Shown: one piece after another, positions 54,578 through 62,264 of the stretch
How positions within the stretch are numbered: position 1 is the stretch's first letter
Layout: the number at the start of each line of letters is the position of its first letter
Origin: Glaesserella parasuis
GTDB lineage: Bacteria; Pseudomonadota; Gammaproteobacteria; Enterobacterales; Pasteurellaceae
Assembly (NCBI RefSeq): GCF_002015085.1
Contig: NZ_MUXW01000017.1
Span: forward strand, 1-64,000
DNA: 64,000 bases
Reading direction: 5' to 3'
The notes under the pieces: model-generated
What the model saw: the letters and a program-made list of their open reading frames with translations, nothing else
Databases searched by the model: none
What the model was told of the DNA's origin: nothing
Made by a program: the position numbers and the translations under genes

Positions 54578-55219
54578 TTAGTTTACTGCTAAAGCTCTGA
54601 TTTTATCGGCTTCATCACTAACGTCTTTTAGGCGTTTTAAGACGTCAAATAAAGGCGCAGTACAACAAGAAAATAAATCGGCTAATGTTTCATAACTTAA
54701 AGATCGGTTATTATTCATTTCAAGTAACATCAGCTCAAAAGCAGTGCAAGCCCCTTTCATTCGTTCAAGTGCAACAAAATCATCTTCACTAATTAAAAAA
54801 TGATGGTCATATTGAAAATAGGTATTTAAAAAAGCGTTGGTTTCAACAATAAAACGCTGTTGATTTATGGCTGGTTGTAGCTCGCTTAATACTGTTTTGT
54901 TCATTTTGCGTAATTCGCCTAAAGCTTCTAAGCAACGTTTAATAATCGGTGTCCAGCAGTCTGTTGTTTTATCTATAAAGCTAATGGCGGTTTCAATGGA
55001 AAGCCAAAAATCAAGCGTTTCATTCAGTGCTTTATTTTGAATAATTAAATAATCCTGCTCAGCCTGAAAGCCTAAATTGTTTAAATGTTGTTGGCTTTCT
55101 TTGGTGGTTGGATGCCAATTAAAAGCAACGTGCGCAAGCTCTTTTAATGAAATAAAATATTGTTGGCGGTTATTGATAAGTTTTGTTTGAAGAGAAAAGG
55201 GGAATTGTTGAACGTTCAT
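54578..55219 (-). CDS. Probable phage antirepressor-like protein
   Basis: 213 aa. The N-terminal about 90 residues (FISLKELAHVAFNWHPTTKE, NLGFQAEQDYLII, then LDFWLSIETAISFID) resemble the AntA/AntB antirepressor fold in layout: a short beta segment, a helix-turn-helix-like stretch, a GF...DY...I strand, and a LSIETA helix. The remainder is helical. Assignment is tentative. First gene of the minus-strand operon, preceded by ACAAAGGAGTT, which is complementary to a split sequence in its own leader. Confidence 0.55.
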   Translation of the reverse strand: MNVQQFPFSLQTKLINNRQQYFISLKELAHVAFNWHPTTKESQQHLNNLGFQAEQDYLIIQNKALNETLDFWLSIETAISFIDKTTDCWTPIIKRCLEALGELRKMNKTVLSELQPAINQQRFIVETNAFLNTYFQYDHHFLISEDDFVALERMKGACTAFELMLLEMNNNRSLSYETLADLFSCCTAPLFDVLKRLKDVSDEADKIRALAVN

Positions 55220-55223
55220 AATG

Positions 55224-55345
55224 AACTCCTTTGTAAATTTTCGAAATTTTGCCCTATAAAATAGGGTGCCAAGGGGTTCGAAAGCCCTACAAAGACGGCT
55301 GGAGTTATTCCCCTTTCGGGTGTTGTATTCCTCGCCCCCTCGGCA
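55224..55345 (-). ncRNA. Structured leader with split anti-Shine-Dalgarno, possibly C4-type antisense RNA
   Basis: Read on the minus strand, the leader contains a CCCGAAAGGGG tetraloop hairpin, AACTCC (55301-55306) and TTTGT (55289-55293) flanking AGCCGTC, GGGCTTTCGAACCCC, and a CCCTATTTTATAGGG palindrome (55252-55266). AACTCC plus TTTGT is exactly complementary to the ribosome site ACAAAGGAGTT (55224-55234) of the antirepressor-like gene. Phage P1/P7 C4 RNA represses ant by such pairing. A family match was not tested. Confidence 0.55.
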
Positions 55346-55373
55346 TTGAGTTTAAATAAATTGTCCTTTTCGC

Positions 55374-55433
55374 CCTAAAATCGCAAATTTTAGGTACAAA
55401 AAAACCGCTTGATCTATCGGGGCGGTTATCCGC
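55374..55433 (-). promoter_or_regulatory. Attenuator-like competing hairpins
   Basis: On the minus strand AACCGC (55422-55427) can pair with GCGGTT (55403-55408) to give a terminator with a T7 tail (55398-55404), or its CCGC can pair with the upstream GCGG (55430-55433). A further hairpin CCTAAAA/TTTTAGG lies at 55374-55394. Confidence 0.5.
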
Positions 55434-55464
55434 TTTGTAGTAAGGTTTCGACACCTTGAAAACA

Positions 55465-55492
55465 ATCATACACCTTTTAAGGCAAATTGCAA
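55465..55492 (-). promoter_or_regulatory. Promoter of the antirepressor-like operon
   Basis: TTGCAA (55487-55492), a 16-nt spacer and TATGAT (55465-55470) on the minus strand. The operator palindrome at 55500-55515 abuts the -35 side. Confidence 0.6.
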
Positions 55493-55499
55493 GTTTTTT

Positions 55500-55591
55500 T
55501 TCATAACGCTATGAAAAAACAAGAAAGGAAATAAACTAACCTATTGATTTAATGAAGATTTAATTATTTAAGAAATTCATAACGTTATGAA
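55500..55591. promoter_or_regulatory. Pair of 16-bp operator palindromes
   Basis: TTCATAACGCTATGAA at 55500-55515 and TTCATAACGTTATGAA at 55576-55591, identical but for one base, centred 76 bp apart. The second is a perfect palindrome. They lie in the divergent control region and look like binding sites of a phage repressor that is not encoded in the window. Confidence 0.7.
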
Positions 55592-55875
55592 AAAAGACCG
55601 CAAGCGGTCAATTTTCCCTTTCATTTTACCAACCTTTCAAAAAAAGCCCCGTTTTAGCCGTTTTATGGCGTAAGCCTAACAAGTATAGTCCTTTTGTTGT
55701 TTGGAGTGTTTATAAACACGCATAAACGCCTTTTTTCGCCTGTTTGGGGGATTGTTTGAGCGTGGGGCGGTTCGTTGCTAGTGGTTGTGGGGTTGAATTT
55801 CTTTAATCTAGTTTAAAAGGCGTTTTTTATAAAGTGATTTAAAGTATCTGCACAGTTTGAGAGTGGGGGGACGTT

Positions 55876-56202
55876 ATGCAAAATAATGCAGAATTTACGT
55901 GGGAGAATTTTATTTATGGGATAGGTAATGCAGTGCAAGAAGTGGCGGAACAATTTGGAATAGAAAATACTCAAGCGTTATACGCTGCTTTAATGGAGAA
56001 AATATCATTCCATTGTGGGGGGAGTTCGATCTATATCCCTAAAGGGGTTTCGGATAAAGCTCAGGCAAATGCAAGAAATCGTTTAATCGTCAAAGAGTTT
56101 AATGGCTTTAATCACGCCTATTTAGCTAAAAAATACGGCGTTTCTTTACAGTGGATTTATCGTATTTTAAAAAATCAAAACAAGGAACAAAAATGCAATT
56201 AA
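55876..56202 (+). CDS. Mor-family transcription activator
   Basis: 108 aa of the Mor/C family that switches on middle or late genes in Mu-like phages. Diagnostic: CGGSSIYIPKGVSDKAQANARN, IVKEFNGFNHAYLAKKYGVSLQWIYRIL, with the C-terminal helix-turn-helix. First gene of the plus-strand operon. Its stop overlaps the protease start by 10 nt. GAGTGGGGGGA upstream supplies the ribosome site. Presumably activates the two capsid genes downstream or the missing late genes. Confidence 0.9.
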   Translation: MQNNAEFTWENFIYGIGNAVQEVAEQFGIENTQALYAALMEKISFHCGGSSIYIPKGVSDKAQANARNRLIVKEFNGFNHAYLAKKYGVSLQWIYRILKNQNKEQKCN

Positions 56203-57077
56203 TTGAAATTTTTAAAGCAGGCAAGCGTAAAGATGCTAGTGGAACTGAAGTAAACATTACAACAGAAGACTTGCAGAACGTTGTTCAAGCCTATGATGTA
56301 AACACGTTTGAAGCACCGGCTGTTATTGGTCATCCTGAACATAATGCGCCGGCTTATGCGTGGGTGAAATCCTTGCATTTAGAAAATGATGTCTTAATGG
56401 CAGAGTTTCAACAAGTCGATCCTGAATTTGCTGAAATGGTTCAAAAAGGGCGATTTAAAAAAATTTCGGCGTCTTTCTATTTACCTGACAGCGAAAACAA
56501 CCCTAAAAAAGGAACTTTATATTTAAGGCACGTTGGATTTTTAGGGGCTATGGCTCCAGCAGTAAAAGGCTTAAAAAGTCCAAGTTTTGCGGATAATGAG
56601 CAAGGCATAATTGATTTTACTGTATCTGAGGATTTTTCAGAGCTTGAAAAATTAAAAGCTGAAAATGAACGCTTAAAAAGCCAATTAGCCAGTAAAGAAA
56701 AAGCGGATATTTTAGCTTTTGCAGATGGGTTAATTCGTCAAGGTAAATTAGCCCCTATTGCAAAATCTCAAGCGGTTGAATTATTGAATTTTGCAGAACG
56801 TTACGATAAAGGCGATGTAATTGAGTTTGGCGAAAATGAAAGCCTATTGCAAAAAATGCAAGCCTTTTTCAATGCACAACCGCAAATTATTCATTTCGGT
56901 GAATTTGCTACAAAAGAGCGTGCCTACGAAAAACAAGCCGTTGATGTTGTTAAATATCCGCAAAATACACCGCCTGAAATGATTGAGTTAGATCAAGAAA
57001 TTAGAGCTTATGCAAAAGCAAATAGTTTGAGCTATGCAGAAGCATTTGATGTTATCCATAACCGAAAAGGAGAATAA
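56193..57077 (+). CDS. Mu-like phage capsid protease/scaffold protein
   Basis: 294 aa from ATG 56193 (MQLIEIFKAGKRKDASG), which has AAGGAAC upstream and overlaps the mor gene by 10 nt. N-terminal half is the Mu I-type prohead protease (AYDVNTFEAPAVIGHPEHNAPAYAWVKSL, then KISASFYLPD with a candidate catalytic Ser). The coiled coil from about residue 160 (LEKLKAENERLKSQLASKEK) would be the scaffold part. Paired with the capsid gene as in tailed phages. Intact. Confidence 0.82.
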   Translation: MQLIEIFKAGKRKDASGTEVNITTEDLQNVVQAYDVNTFEAPAVIGHPEHNAPAYAWVKSLHLENDVLMAEFQQVDPEFAEMVQKGRFKKISASFYLPDSENNPKKGTLYLRHVGFLGAMAPAVKGLKSPSFADNEQGIIDFTVSEDFSELEKLKAENERLKSQLASKEKADILAFADGLIRQGKLAPIAKSQAVELLNFAERYDKGDVIEFGENESLLQKMQAFFNAQPQIIHFGEFATKERAYEKQAVDVVKYPQNTPPEMIELDQEIRAYAKANSLSYAEAFDVIHNRKGE

Positions 57078-57078
57078 A

Positions 57079-58002
57079 ATGAGCCTAGCAAATAAACGTA
57101 TTCAAGACCCTATTTTAACTGAAATTGCTCAAGGTTATCACAACAATGAATTAGTTGCTGAAACTTTAATGCCAGTTGTTGAAATTGAAAAAGAAGCGGG
57201 CAAAATCCCACAGTTTGGGCGTTTAGCCTTTCGCACGCGTTCAACCGTTCGAGAATTACACGGCGATTCTAACCGCTTAACCCCTGAAGATGTAACAAGT
57301 TTAAGCGTGGAATTAAAAGAACACGATATTGAATACCCTATTGATTATCGTGAAGATAATGATGCCAGCTATCCCTTGAAAAAATACGCCCTTTCTGTTG
57401 TTCAAGATGTCATTGCGTTAGGGCGTGAAGTGGCTGTTGCTGAAATTGCACAAAATGCAGATAATTATTCAGCTGAAAATGTTGTTACACTGACTGAAAC
57501 GCAACGTTTCACAAATGCAAAATCTGACCCTTTAAAATTTATCAATGACGGTTTAGAAGCTGTTTCTACTACTATTGGGCGTTTGCCTAATGTCTGTGTA
57601 ATTGCTTCAGATGTTTGGAAAATTTTAAAAGAAAATGCAAATCTTTTAGAGCGTATCAAATACACGCGCACGGGCATTTTAACCCCCGAAATTTTTGCTG
57701 AACTGATTGGCGTTGAAACGGTAAAAATCGGCGCAGCTTCGCAAGAGAAAGACGGTAATCTAGAAAAAATTTGGTCAAATAGCATTGTTTTGGCTTATGT
57801 TGCAAACGGTAAAGATAAAGGCAAAAAAGGCAATGTTTTTGAGCCGTCTTACGGTTACACTGTAAGACGTAAAGACGGCTTATTTGTTGATACTTACCAA
57901 GAGAAAGGCGGTAAAGTGGAAATCATTCGTTGTACGGATATCAACGCCCCTTTCCTTGTCGGAAAATCAGCAGGTTACTTAATTAAAGGTTGTATTAAGT
58001 AA
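57079..58002 (+). CDS. Phage major capsid protein
   Basis: 307 aa from ATG 57079 (MSLANKRIQDPILTEIAQGY), with GGAGA upstream. Reads like a HK97-fold capsid subunit of the group that begins LTEIAQGYHNNELVAETLMPVVEIEKEAGK, with YPIDYREDNDASYPLKK and a C-terminal WSNSIVLAYVANG...PSYGYTVRR. It differs from the Mu gpT sequence pattern I recall. Ends at a strong terminator, with no portal, terminase, head-completion or tail gene after it. Confidence 0.8.
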   Translation: MSLANKRIQDPILTEIAQGYHNNELVAETLMPVVEIEKEAGKIPQFGRLAFRTRSTVRELHGDSNRLTPEDVTSLSVELKEHDIEYPIDYREDNDASYPLKKYALSVVQDVIALGREVAVAEIAQNADNYSAENVVTLTETQRFTNAKSDPLKFINDGLEAVSTTIGRLPNVCVIASDVWKILKENANLLERIKYTRTGILTPEIFAELIGVETVKIGAASQEKDGNLEKIWSNSIVLAYVANGKDKGKKGNVFEPSYGYTVRRKDGLFVDTYQEKGGKVEIIRCTDINAPFLVGKSAGYLIKGCIK

Positions 58003-58100
58003 ATAGGTTTTACCTTTCAATCAGATTGTTTGCTTGCACCATCAAAAATGGTTTTCTGATTGATTGAAAAAACGTCACTAAAGACGCTAAAAAGACTAAA

Positions 58101-58140
58101 AGGGCTTTAACTACTCCTTCAGTTAAAGCCCTTTTTCTTT
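58101..58140 (+). terminator. Strong Rho-independent terminator after the capsid gene
   Basis: Twelve-bp stem AGGGCTTTAACT/AGTTAAAGCCCT (58101-58112 with 58121-58132), then TTTTCTTT. Confidence 0.85.
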
Positions 58141-58252
58141 AAAAAGTGAAATTTTATTTCAGTATATGAAAAAAGATGTGATGATAATTATCTCGCTTTT
58201 TTGTGAAAGTTATGTCGCTAGGCTTTATTTATTTGTAAGAAATGGGATTTTC

Positions 58253-58658
58253 TTAGAATTTGTATGAGATACCAGCGAAGTAAACGATAGGATCAAGTTT
58301 GATTTTTACTTCGTGTGATAAACCTAAAGCATCAAAATTTGCTTTTGTTTTAATACGGGTGTACCACATTGCTGTGTTTAATGATACTTTCTCGGTGAGT
58401 TTAATATCAATACCAGCATTAGCAACAGGACCAAATGAGTGTTTTTTCACTTGTAAATTGGTAATTGCAGGATTAAGAGCTTTAGCACCGAAGAAAAGGG
58501 TATAATTTAACCTCAACTGGAGTTGTTGTTTTTGAGCTAGAGTTTGCATTAACAAAAACGCCCCCTGCACGAACAATAAAGCTACCTGCTTCGTGTGCTA
58601 CTGCTGAGCCTGCTAATAATGCACTTCCTAAAAATACGGCTAACGCTGTTTTTTTCAT
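58253..58658 (-). pseudogene. ompW: ompW-like outer membrane protein gene with internal deletion
   Basis: Start at ATG 58656-58658 gives a signal peptide MKKTALAVFLGSALLAGSAVA and HEAGSFIVRAGGVFVNANSSS. The C-terminal half (LNYTLFFGAKALNPAITNLQ, KHSFGPVANAGIDIKL, SLNTAMWYTRIKTKANFDAL, PIVYFAGISYKF) is a clear OmpW eight-strand barrel end. About 90 residues between them are missing, and the two parts are in different frames, joined near 58515-58535. So this is a deletion-disrupted gene and not a working porin. Confidence 0.8.
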
Positions 58659-58840
58659 TTTTAATCCCTCATTTTGTTATAGTTGAACATCAAAAGTAAT
58701 TGTTTTGTTATTTAATGGTAAACATTGTAAGAATAAGTAAGCAAATGTTTTTTGATAAATATCAAAAAATAGCGGTTTATCAGGAAACTTTTCTTAATAT
58801 ACCCATTAGCGTTCTGTCAAAATTTGATCCAAAACAAATA

Positions 58841-58895
58841 TCTGTATCTATTTACAGTTAAACTGGTTTTATATATAATGTTTTTATATACAGTA
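58841..58895 (+). promoter_or_regulatory. Two LexA boxes upstream of the DinI-like gene
   Basis: CTG-N10-CAG at 58842-58857 (CTGTATCTATTTACAG) and TAATGTTTTTATATACAGTA at 58876-58895, which matches 17 of 20 bases of the E. coli SOS consensus. They lie 20 to 75 nt before the start codon, so SOS induction is expected. Confidence 0.75.
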
Positions 58896-58914
58896 ATTAG
58901 GTGAGAAAAATGTT

Positions 58915-59175
58915 ATGCAAGCAACCATTGATATTCGTTTAGCCAACTTACAAAAAATGGATCAAGGTAAATTCAACAGACTTTTAGACATTGTGGCAGA
59001 GCAAGTCGAAAAAGCATTTCCAAATACGATTGTTCGAGTTCGACCTTCGGTATCTAATAGTGATCTTGCTGTTTTTGGGCTAGGCAAAGAGGGAAAACAA
59101 AAAGTGGCTACCTTTTTGGAGCAACTTTTTGAGGAAGGATCCGCCTTTGATGAACTGCAAGATGAGTATTATTGA
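58915..59175 (+). CDS. DinI-family SOS protein
   Basis: 86-aa small acidic protein of the DinI family: MQATIDIRLANLQKM, LDIVAEQVEKAFPNTIVRVRPS, SNSDLAVFGLGKEGKQKVATFLEQLFEEG. E. coli DinI stabilises RecA filaments and modulates SOS. Carries two LexA boxes upstream. Its 3' end overlaps the convergent pseudouridine synthase by 7 nt. Could be a host gene or a phage-type relative. It lies 0.9 kb from the Mu-like element. Confidence 0.85.
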   Translation: MQATIDIRLANLQKMDQGKFNRLLDIVAEQVEKAFPNTIVRVRPSVSNSDLAVFGLGKEGKQKVATFLEQLFEEGSAFDELQDEYY

Positions 59176-59795
59176 TTGTCTTGTTTTTGCCAAAACTGAC
59201 CGCTTGGTAAGACACAAACGCTAACAGGTTGTGAATGGTAATAAAAATCGATCTGATAGGCGTGTAAATAAACTCTATCGGCTTTTTCACCACCATAAAG
59301 CTCGTCGCCAAGAATGGGGCTACCCAGACTTTTCATTGCCACACGCAGTTGGTGAGTTTTTCCCGTTTTCGGCTGGAGGATAAATTGGCGTAAATGAGGG
59401 GCAATCGATATAGAGTGAAAATGGGTAATCGCAGGATTTTCTGTGGAGTGGCATAATTTCCAGCTTCCATTTCGGCTTTTTGCCATATCACCGATAATTT
59501 TGCCTTGTTTCTTTTTCGGTTTTGTTGTTGCTAATGCCCAATAGGTTTTTTGGATTTTGTGTTGAGCAAAAAGCTCGCCAAAATAACTTGCACTTGTTGG
59601 GTTTAGGGCAAGGATCAGCAAGCCTGAAGTGACTTTATCAAGACGATGAACCAGCCACACTTGTTCTACACCAAGCTGTTTGGCAAGTTGTTGCGTTAAT
59701 CCTTCCGCTTGATCGTCCTTATGAACGCTAATCCCTGCAGGTTTATCAATAATAATAAAGTCTTGATGTTGATAGCAGACGGTAAAGTTCATCAT
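59169..59795 (-). CDS. RluA-family pseudouridine synthase
   Basis: 208 aa, a short form of the RluA family (the TIGR01621-type group, as H. influenzae HI0042). IIIDKPAGISVHKD at residues 14-27, catalytic Asp in VHRLDKVTSGLLILA near 52, FILQPKTGKTHQLRVAMKSLGSPILGDELYGG near 140-170. No S4 domain. RNA target unknown. Divergent from the GpmB-like gene. Confidence 0.85.
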   Translation of the reverse strand: MMNFTVCYQHQDFIIIDKPAGISVHKDDQAEGLTQQLAKQLGVEQVWLVHRLDKVTSGLLILALNPTSASYFGELFAQHKIQKTYWALATTKPKKKQGKIIGDMAKSRNGSWKLCHSTENPAITHFHSISIAPHLRQFILQPKTGKTHQLRVAMKSLGSPILGDELYGGEKADRVYLHAYQIDFYYHSQPVSVCVLPSGQFWQKQDNQ

Positions 59796-59854
59796 TTTTT
59801 GTTATACTCTTTCCATTAAAAAAGATACTTTAACCTTTATTGGAAAGAAAGCAA

Positions 59855-60475
59855 ATGGCATTACACATTTATTTAGTGCGTCACGGTCGAACAGAGTGGA
59901 ACATTGAAGGGCGTTTACAAGGGACTGGCGACTCGCCTTTGGTTGAAGAAGGCATTTTAGGAGCAAAGAAAACAGGAACCGCATTGGCGGATATTCCCTT
60001 TACGGCTTGTTATTCTAGCTTGATGAAACGCGCCCAAGATACAGCTGACTATATTATTGGAGAAAGAGATATTCCCCATTTTCATCATCGAGGTTTAAAT
60101 GAATTTAGTTTTGGTTTATGGGAAGGGCAGAAAGTTGCCGATCTGGCGGAACACCCCGAATATATCCTATTAAAAACCGCCCCACATCTTTATCAAGCGA
60201 TTGAAAGTCAAGGGGAAACCTTTGAACAGCTCTATCAAAGGGTTACTCAGGCATTAGAACAGATCATTGCTCGACATCAAGAGGGGGAAAATGTCCTGAT
60301 TGTGTCGCACGGAATGACATTAACACTGCTTACAGCCGTATTAAAAGGGATCCACTGGCATCATTTCCGTGATCCAGAACAGCACACTTTTGTACAGAAC
60401 ACCGCCCTGAGTATCATAAAAGTTGAAGGGGAAAAGCGAGAATTAATCGAATTTAATAAGACAGAACATTTATAA
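59855..60475 (+). CDS. GpmB-like histidine phosphatase
   Basis: 206 aa from ATG 59855 with GGAAAGAAAGC upstream. Phosphohistidine motif YLVRHGRTEWN near residues 5-15, CYSSLMKRAQDTADYI, LNEFSFGLWEGQ, and second catalytic His in VLIVSHGMTLTLLTAV. Family includes GpmB, CobC and broad phosphatases. True phosphoglycerate mutase activity is unlikely to be its role. Convergent with asnS through a shared terminator. Confidence 0.85.
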   Translation: MALHIYLVRHGRTEWNIEGRLQGTGDSPLVEEGILGAKKTGTALADIPFTACYSSLMKRAQDTADYIIGERDIPHFHHRGLNEFSFGLWEGQKVADLAEHPEYILLKTAPHLYQAIESQGETFEQLYQRVTQALEQIIARHQEGENVLIVSHGMTLTLLTAVLKGIHWHHFRDPEQHTFVQNTALSIIKVEGEKRELIEFNKTEHL

Positions 60476-60503
60476 ATCTCTTCCTAAATAACTTACTAAA
60501 ATT

Positions 60504-60546
60504 GGTGTAATAGACAAATTGGCACAGTAGACAAATTTATTGCTAA
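60504..60546. repeat. Double copy of the GGCATAGTAGACAA-type repeat
   Basis: GGTGTAATAGACAAATT at 60504 and GGCACAGTAGACAAATTTAT at 60521, followed by TGCTAA as in the copies at 21057. Confidence 0.65.
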
Positions 60547-60583
60547 AAACGGGCTTAAAGCCTTATCATTCAAGGTTTAAACA

Positions 60584-60610
60584 ATAAGGCGAGATATTCT
60601 CTCGCCTTAT
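60584..60610. terminator. Bidirectional terminator between the GpmB-like gene and asnS
   Basis: Eleven-bp perfect stem ATAAGGCGAGA/TCTCGCCTTAT with loop TATTC. Confidence 0.75.
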
Positions 60611-60628
60611 CTTATCTTTTTCCAAAAA

Positions 60629-62032
60629 TTAGAAATTCGCATTACGCGGTGCGCGTGGGAATGGAATCACTTCACGAATATTTTGTAAACCAGTTACATA
60701 TACGATTAAACGCTCAAAGCCTAAACCAAAGCCTGAGTGTGGCACTGTACCATAACGGCGTAAATCACGATACCACCAATAATCTTCGGGGTTTAAGCCC
60801 ATTTCAACCATACGTTTATCTAACACCTCTAAACGCTCTTCACGTTGTGAACCACCAATGATTTCACCGATTCCTGGCGCTAATACGTCCATTGCGGCAA
60901 CGGTTTTACCATCATCATTTAAACGCATATAGAACGCTTTAATATCTTTCGGATAGTTTTTCACGACTACTGGAGATTTAAAGTATTCTTCTGCAAGGAA
61001 ACGTTCGTGTTCAGAAGAGAGATCGATACCCCAAGAAACCGGGAATTCAAAATCTTTACCTGATTTAAGTAAAACTTCAATCGCATCGGTATAGTCAATT
61101 TGAGCGAAGTCTGAATTAATAAAGTTCTCTAAACGGCTGATTACCGTGTTATCAACGTGTTTCTCAAAGAATTTTAAGTCATCTTTACGTTCTTCAAGTA
61201 CTGCACGGAACACATACTTCAACATATCTTCAGCCAGTTTTGCATTATCCGCTAAGGTTGCAAACGCAAATTCAGGCTCAACCATCCAGAACTCTGCTAA
61301 GTGACGAGTTGTGTTTGAGTTTTCTGCACGGAATGTTGGACCGAACGTATAAACTTTGCTTAATGCACAAGCATAGGTTTCGCCATTTAATTGACCAGAT
61401 ACGGTTAAGAAAGACTCTTTTCCAAAGAAATCTTGGCTGAAATCAACTTTGCCATCTTCACCACGCGGTAAATTTTCTAAATCTAAGGTCGAAACACGGA
61501 ACATTTCTCCTGCACCTTCTGTATCTGAAGCGGTGATTAACGGTGTTGCAACCCAATAGAAACCTTGCTCGTGGAAGAAGCGGTGAATGGCTTGTGCTAA
61601 ACAGTGACGCACACGTGCTACCGCCCCGATTAAGTTAGTACGAGGACGTAAGTGAGCAACTTCACGTAAGTATTCAATAGAGTGGTGTTTTGCTGCCATC
61701 GGATAAGTATCAGGATCTTCAACCCAACCCACGACTTCAACAGATTTTGCTTGTAATTCAACCGCTTGTCCTTCAGCTGGTGATTCTACAATCACACCAG
61801 TCACAATCACAGAACAGCCTGCAGTTAAACGTAATACTTCATCTTGATAATTACTTAAATCGTTATTGATAATGGCTTGGATAGGATCGAAACAAGAACC
61901 GTCATACACGGCTAAAAATGATAAACCAGCTTTTGAGTCGCGACGAGTGCGTACCCAACCACGTACAGCAACTTCTTCCCCTACGGCAACTTTGCCAGAA
62001 AGAATCTCTGAAATTGTTGGAAATTTAGACAT
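60629..62032 (-). CDS. asnS: Asparaginyl-tRNA synthetase
   Basis: Class IIb synthetase, 467 aa from ATG 62030-62032 (MSKFPTISEILSGKVAVGEE), the standard E. coli-type start. Nine extra in-frame codons upstream are not part of the family. OB-fold anticodon domain first (VRGWVRTRRDSKAGLSFLAVYDGS). Motif 2 FRAENSNTTRHLAEFWMVEPEFA. Motif 3 GFGLGFERLIVYVTGLQNIREVIPFPR at the end. Intact. Confidence 0.96.
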   Translation of the reverse strand: MSKFPTISEILSGKVAVGEEVAVRGWVRTRRDSKAGLSFLAVYDGSCFDPIQAIINNDLSNYQDEVLRLTAGCSVIVTGVIVESPAEGQAVELQAKSVEVVGWVEDPDTYPMAAKHHSIEYLREVAHLRPRTNLIGAVARVRHCLAQAIHRFFHEQGFYWVATPLITASDTEGAGEMFRVSTLDLENLPRGEDGKVDFSQDFFGKESFLTVSGQLNGETYACALSKVYTFGPTFRAENSNTTRHLAEFWMVEPEFAFATLADNAKLAEDMLKYVFRAVLEERKDDLKFFEKHVDNTVISRLENFINSDFAQIDYTDAIEVLLKSGKDFEFPVSWGIDLSSEHERFLAEEYFKSPVVVKNYPKDIKAFYMRLNDDGKTVAAMDVLAPGIGEIIGGSQREERLEVLDKRMVEMGLNPEDYWWYRDLRRYGTVPHSGFGLGFERLIVYVTGLQNIREVIPFPRAPRNANF

Positions 62033-62195
62033 GTTTATACCTTTTAAAATTTTGCTCAAGATTTTGTGGAAAAATCGTTAGATTTATCGCAGACAGTCGA
62101 TTATAGAGAAATTTTCCTTGTAAGACTAGTAAAACAAGCGGTTAAATCCCCTTTAAAGAATACGATATTATGTGGCAGCTAAAAACTAGTGTTGT

Positions 62196-62223
62196 GTAGG
62201 GTGGGGATAACCCCAGTCCCTAC
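62196..62223. repeat. Degenerate or variant REP palindrome
   Basis: GTAGGG and CCCTAC ends enclose TGGGGATAACCCCAGT. Same outer ends as the REP family with a third, different core. Sits between asnS and the receptor gene; the rest of this 230-nt gap shows nothing else. Confidence 0.55.
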
Positions 62224-62264
62224 GAAAAGTTATAATTTATGTAAGTGCTACATAATGTTAGGTT

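Noticed and set aside
55276..55295. GGTTCGAAAGCC resembling a tRNA T-arm
   Set aside because: No acceptor, D or anticodon arms can be built around it; it belongs to the structured leader of the antirepressor-like operon.
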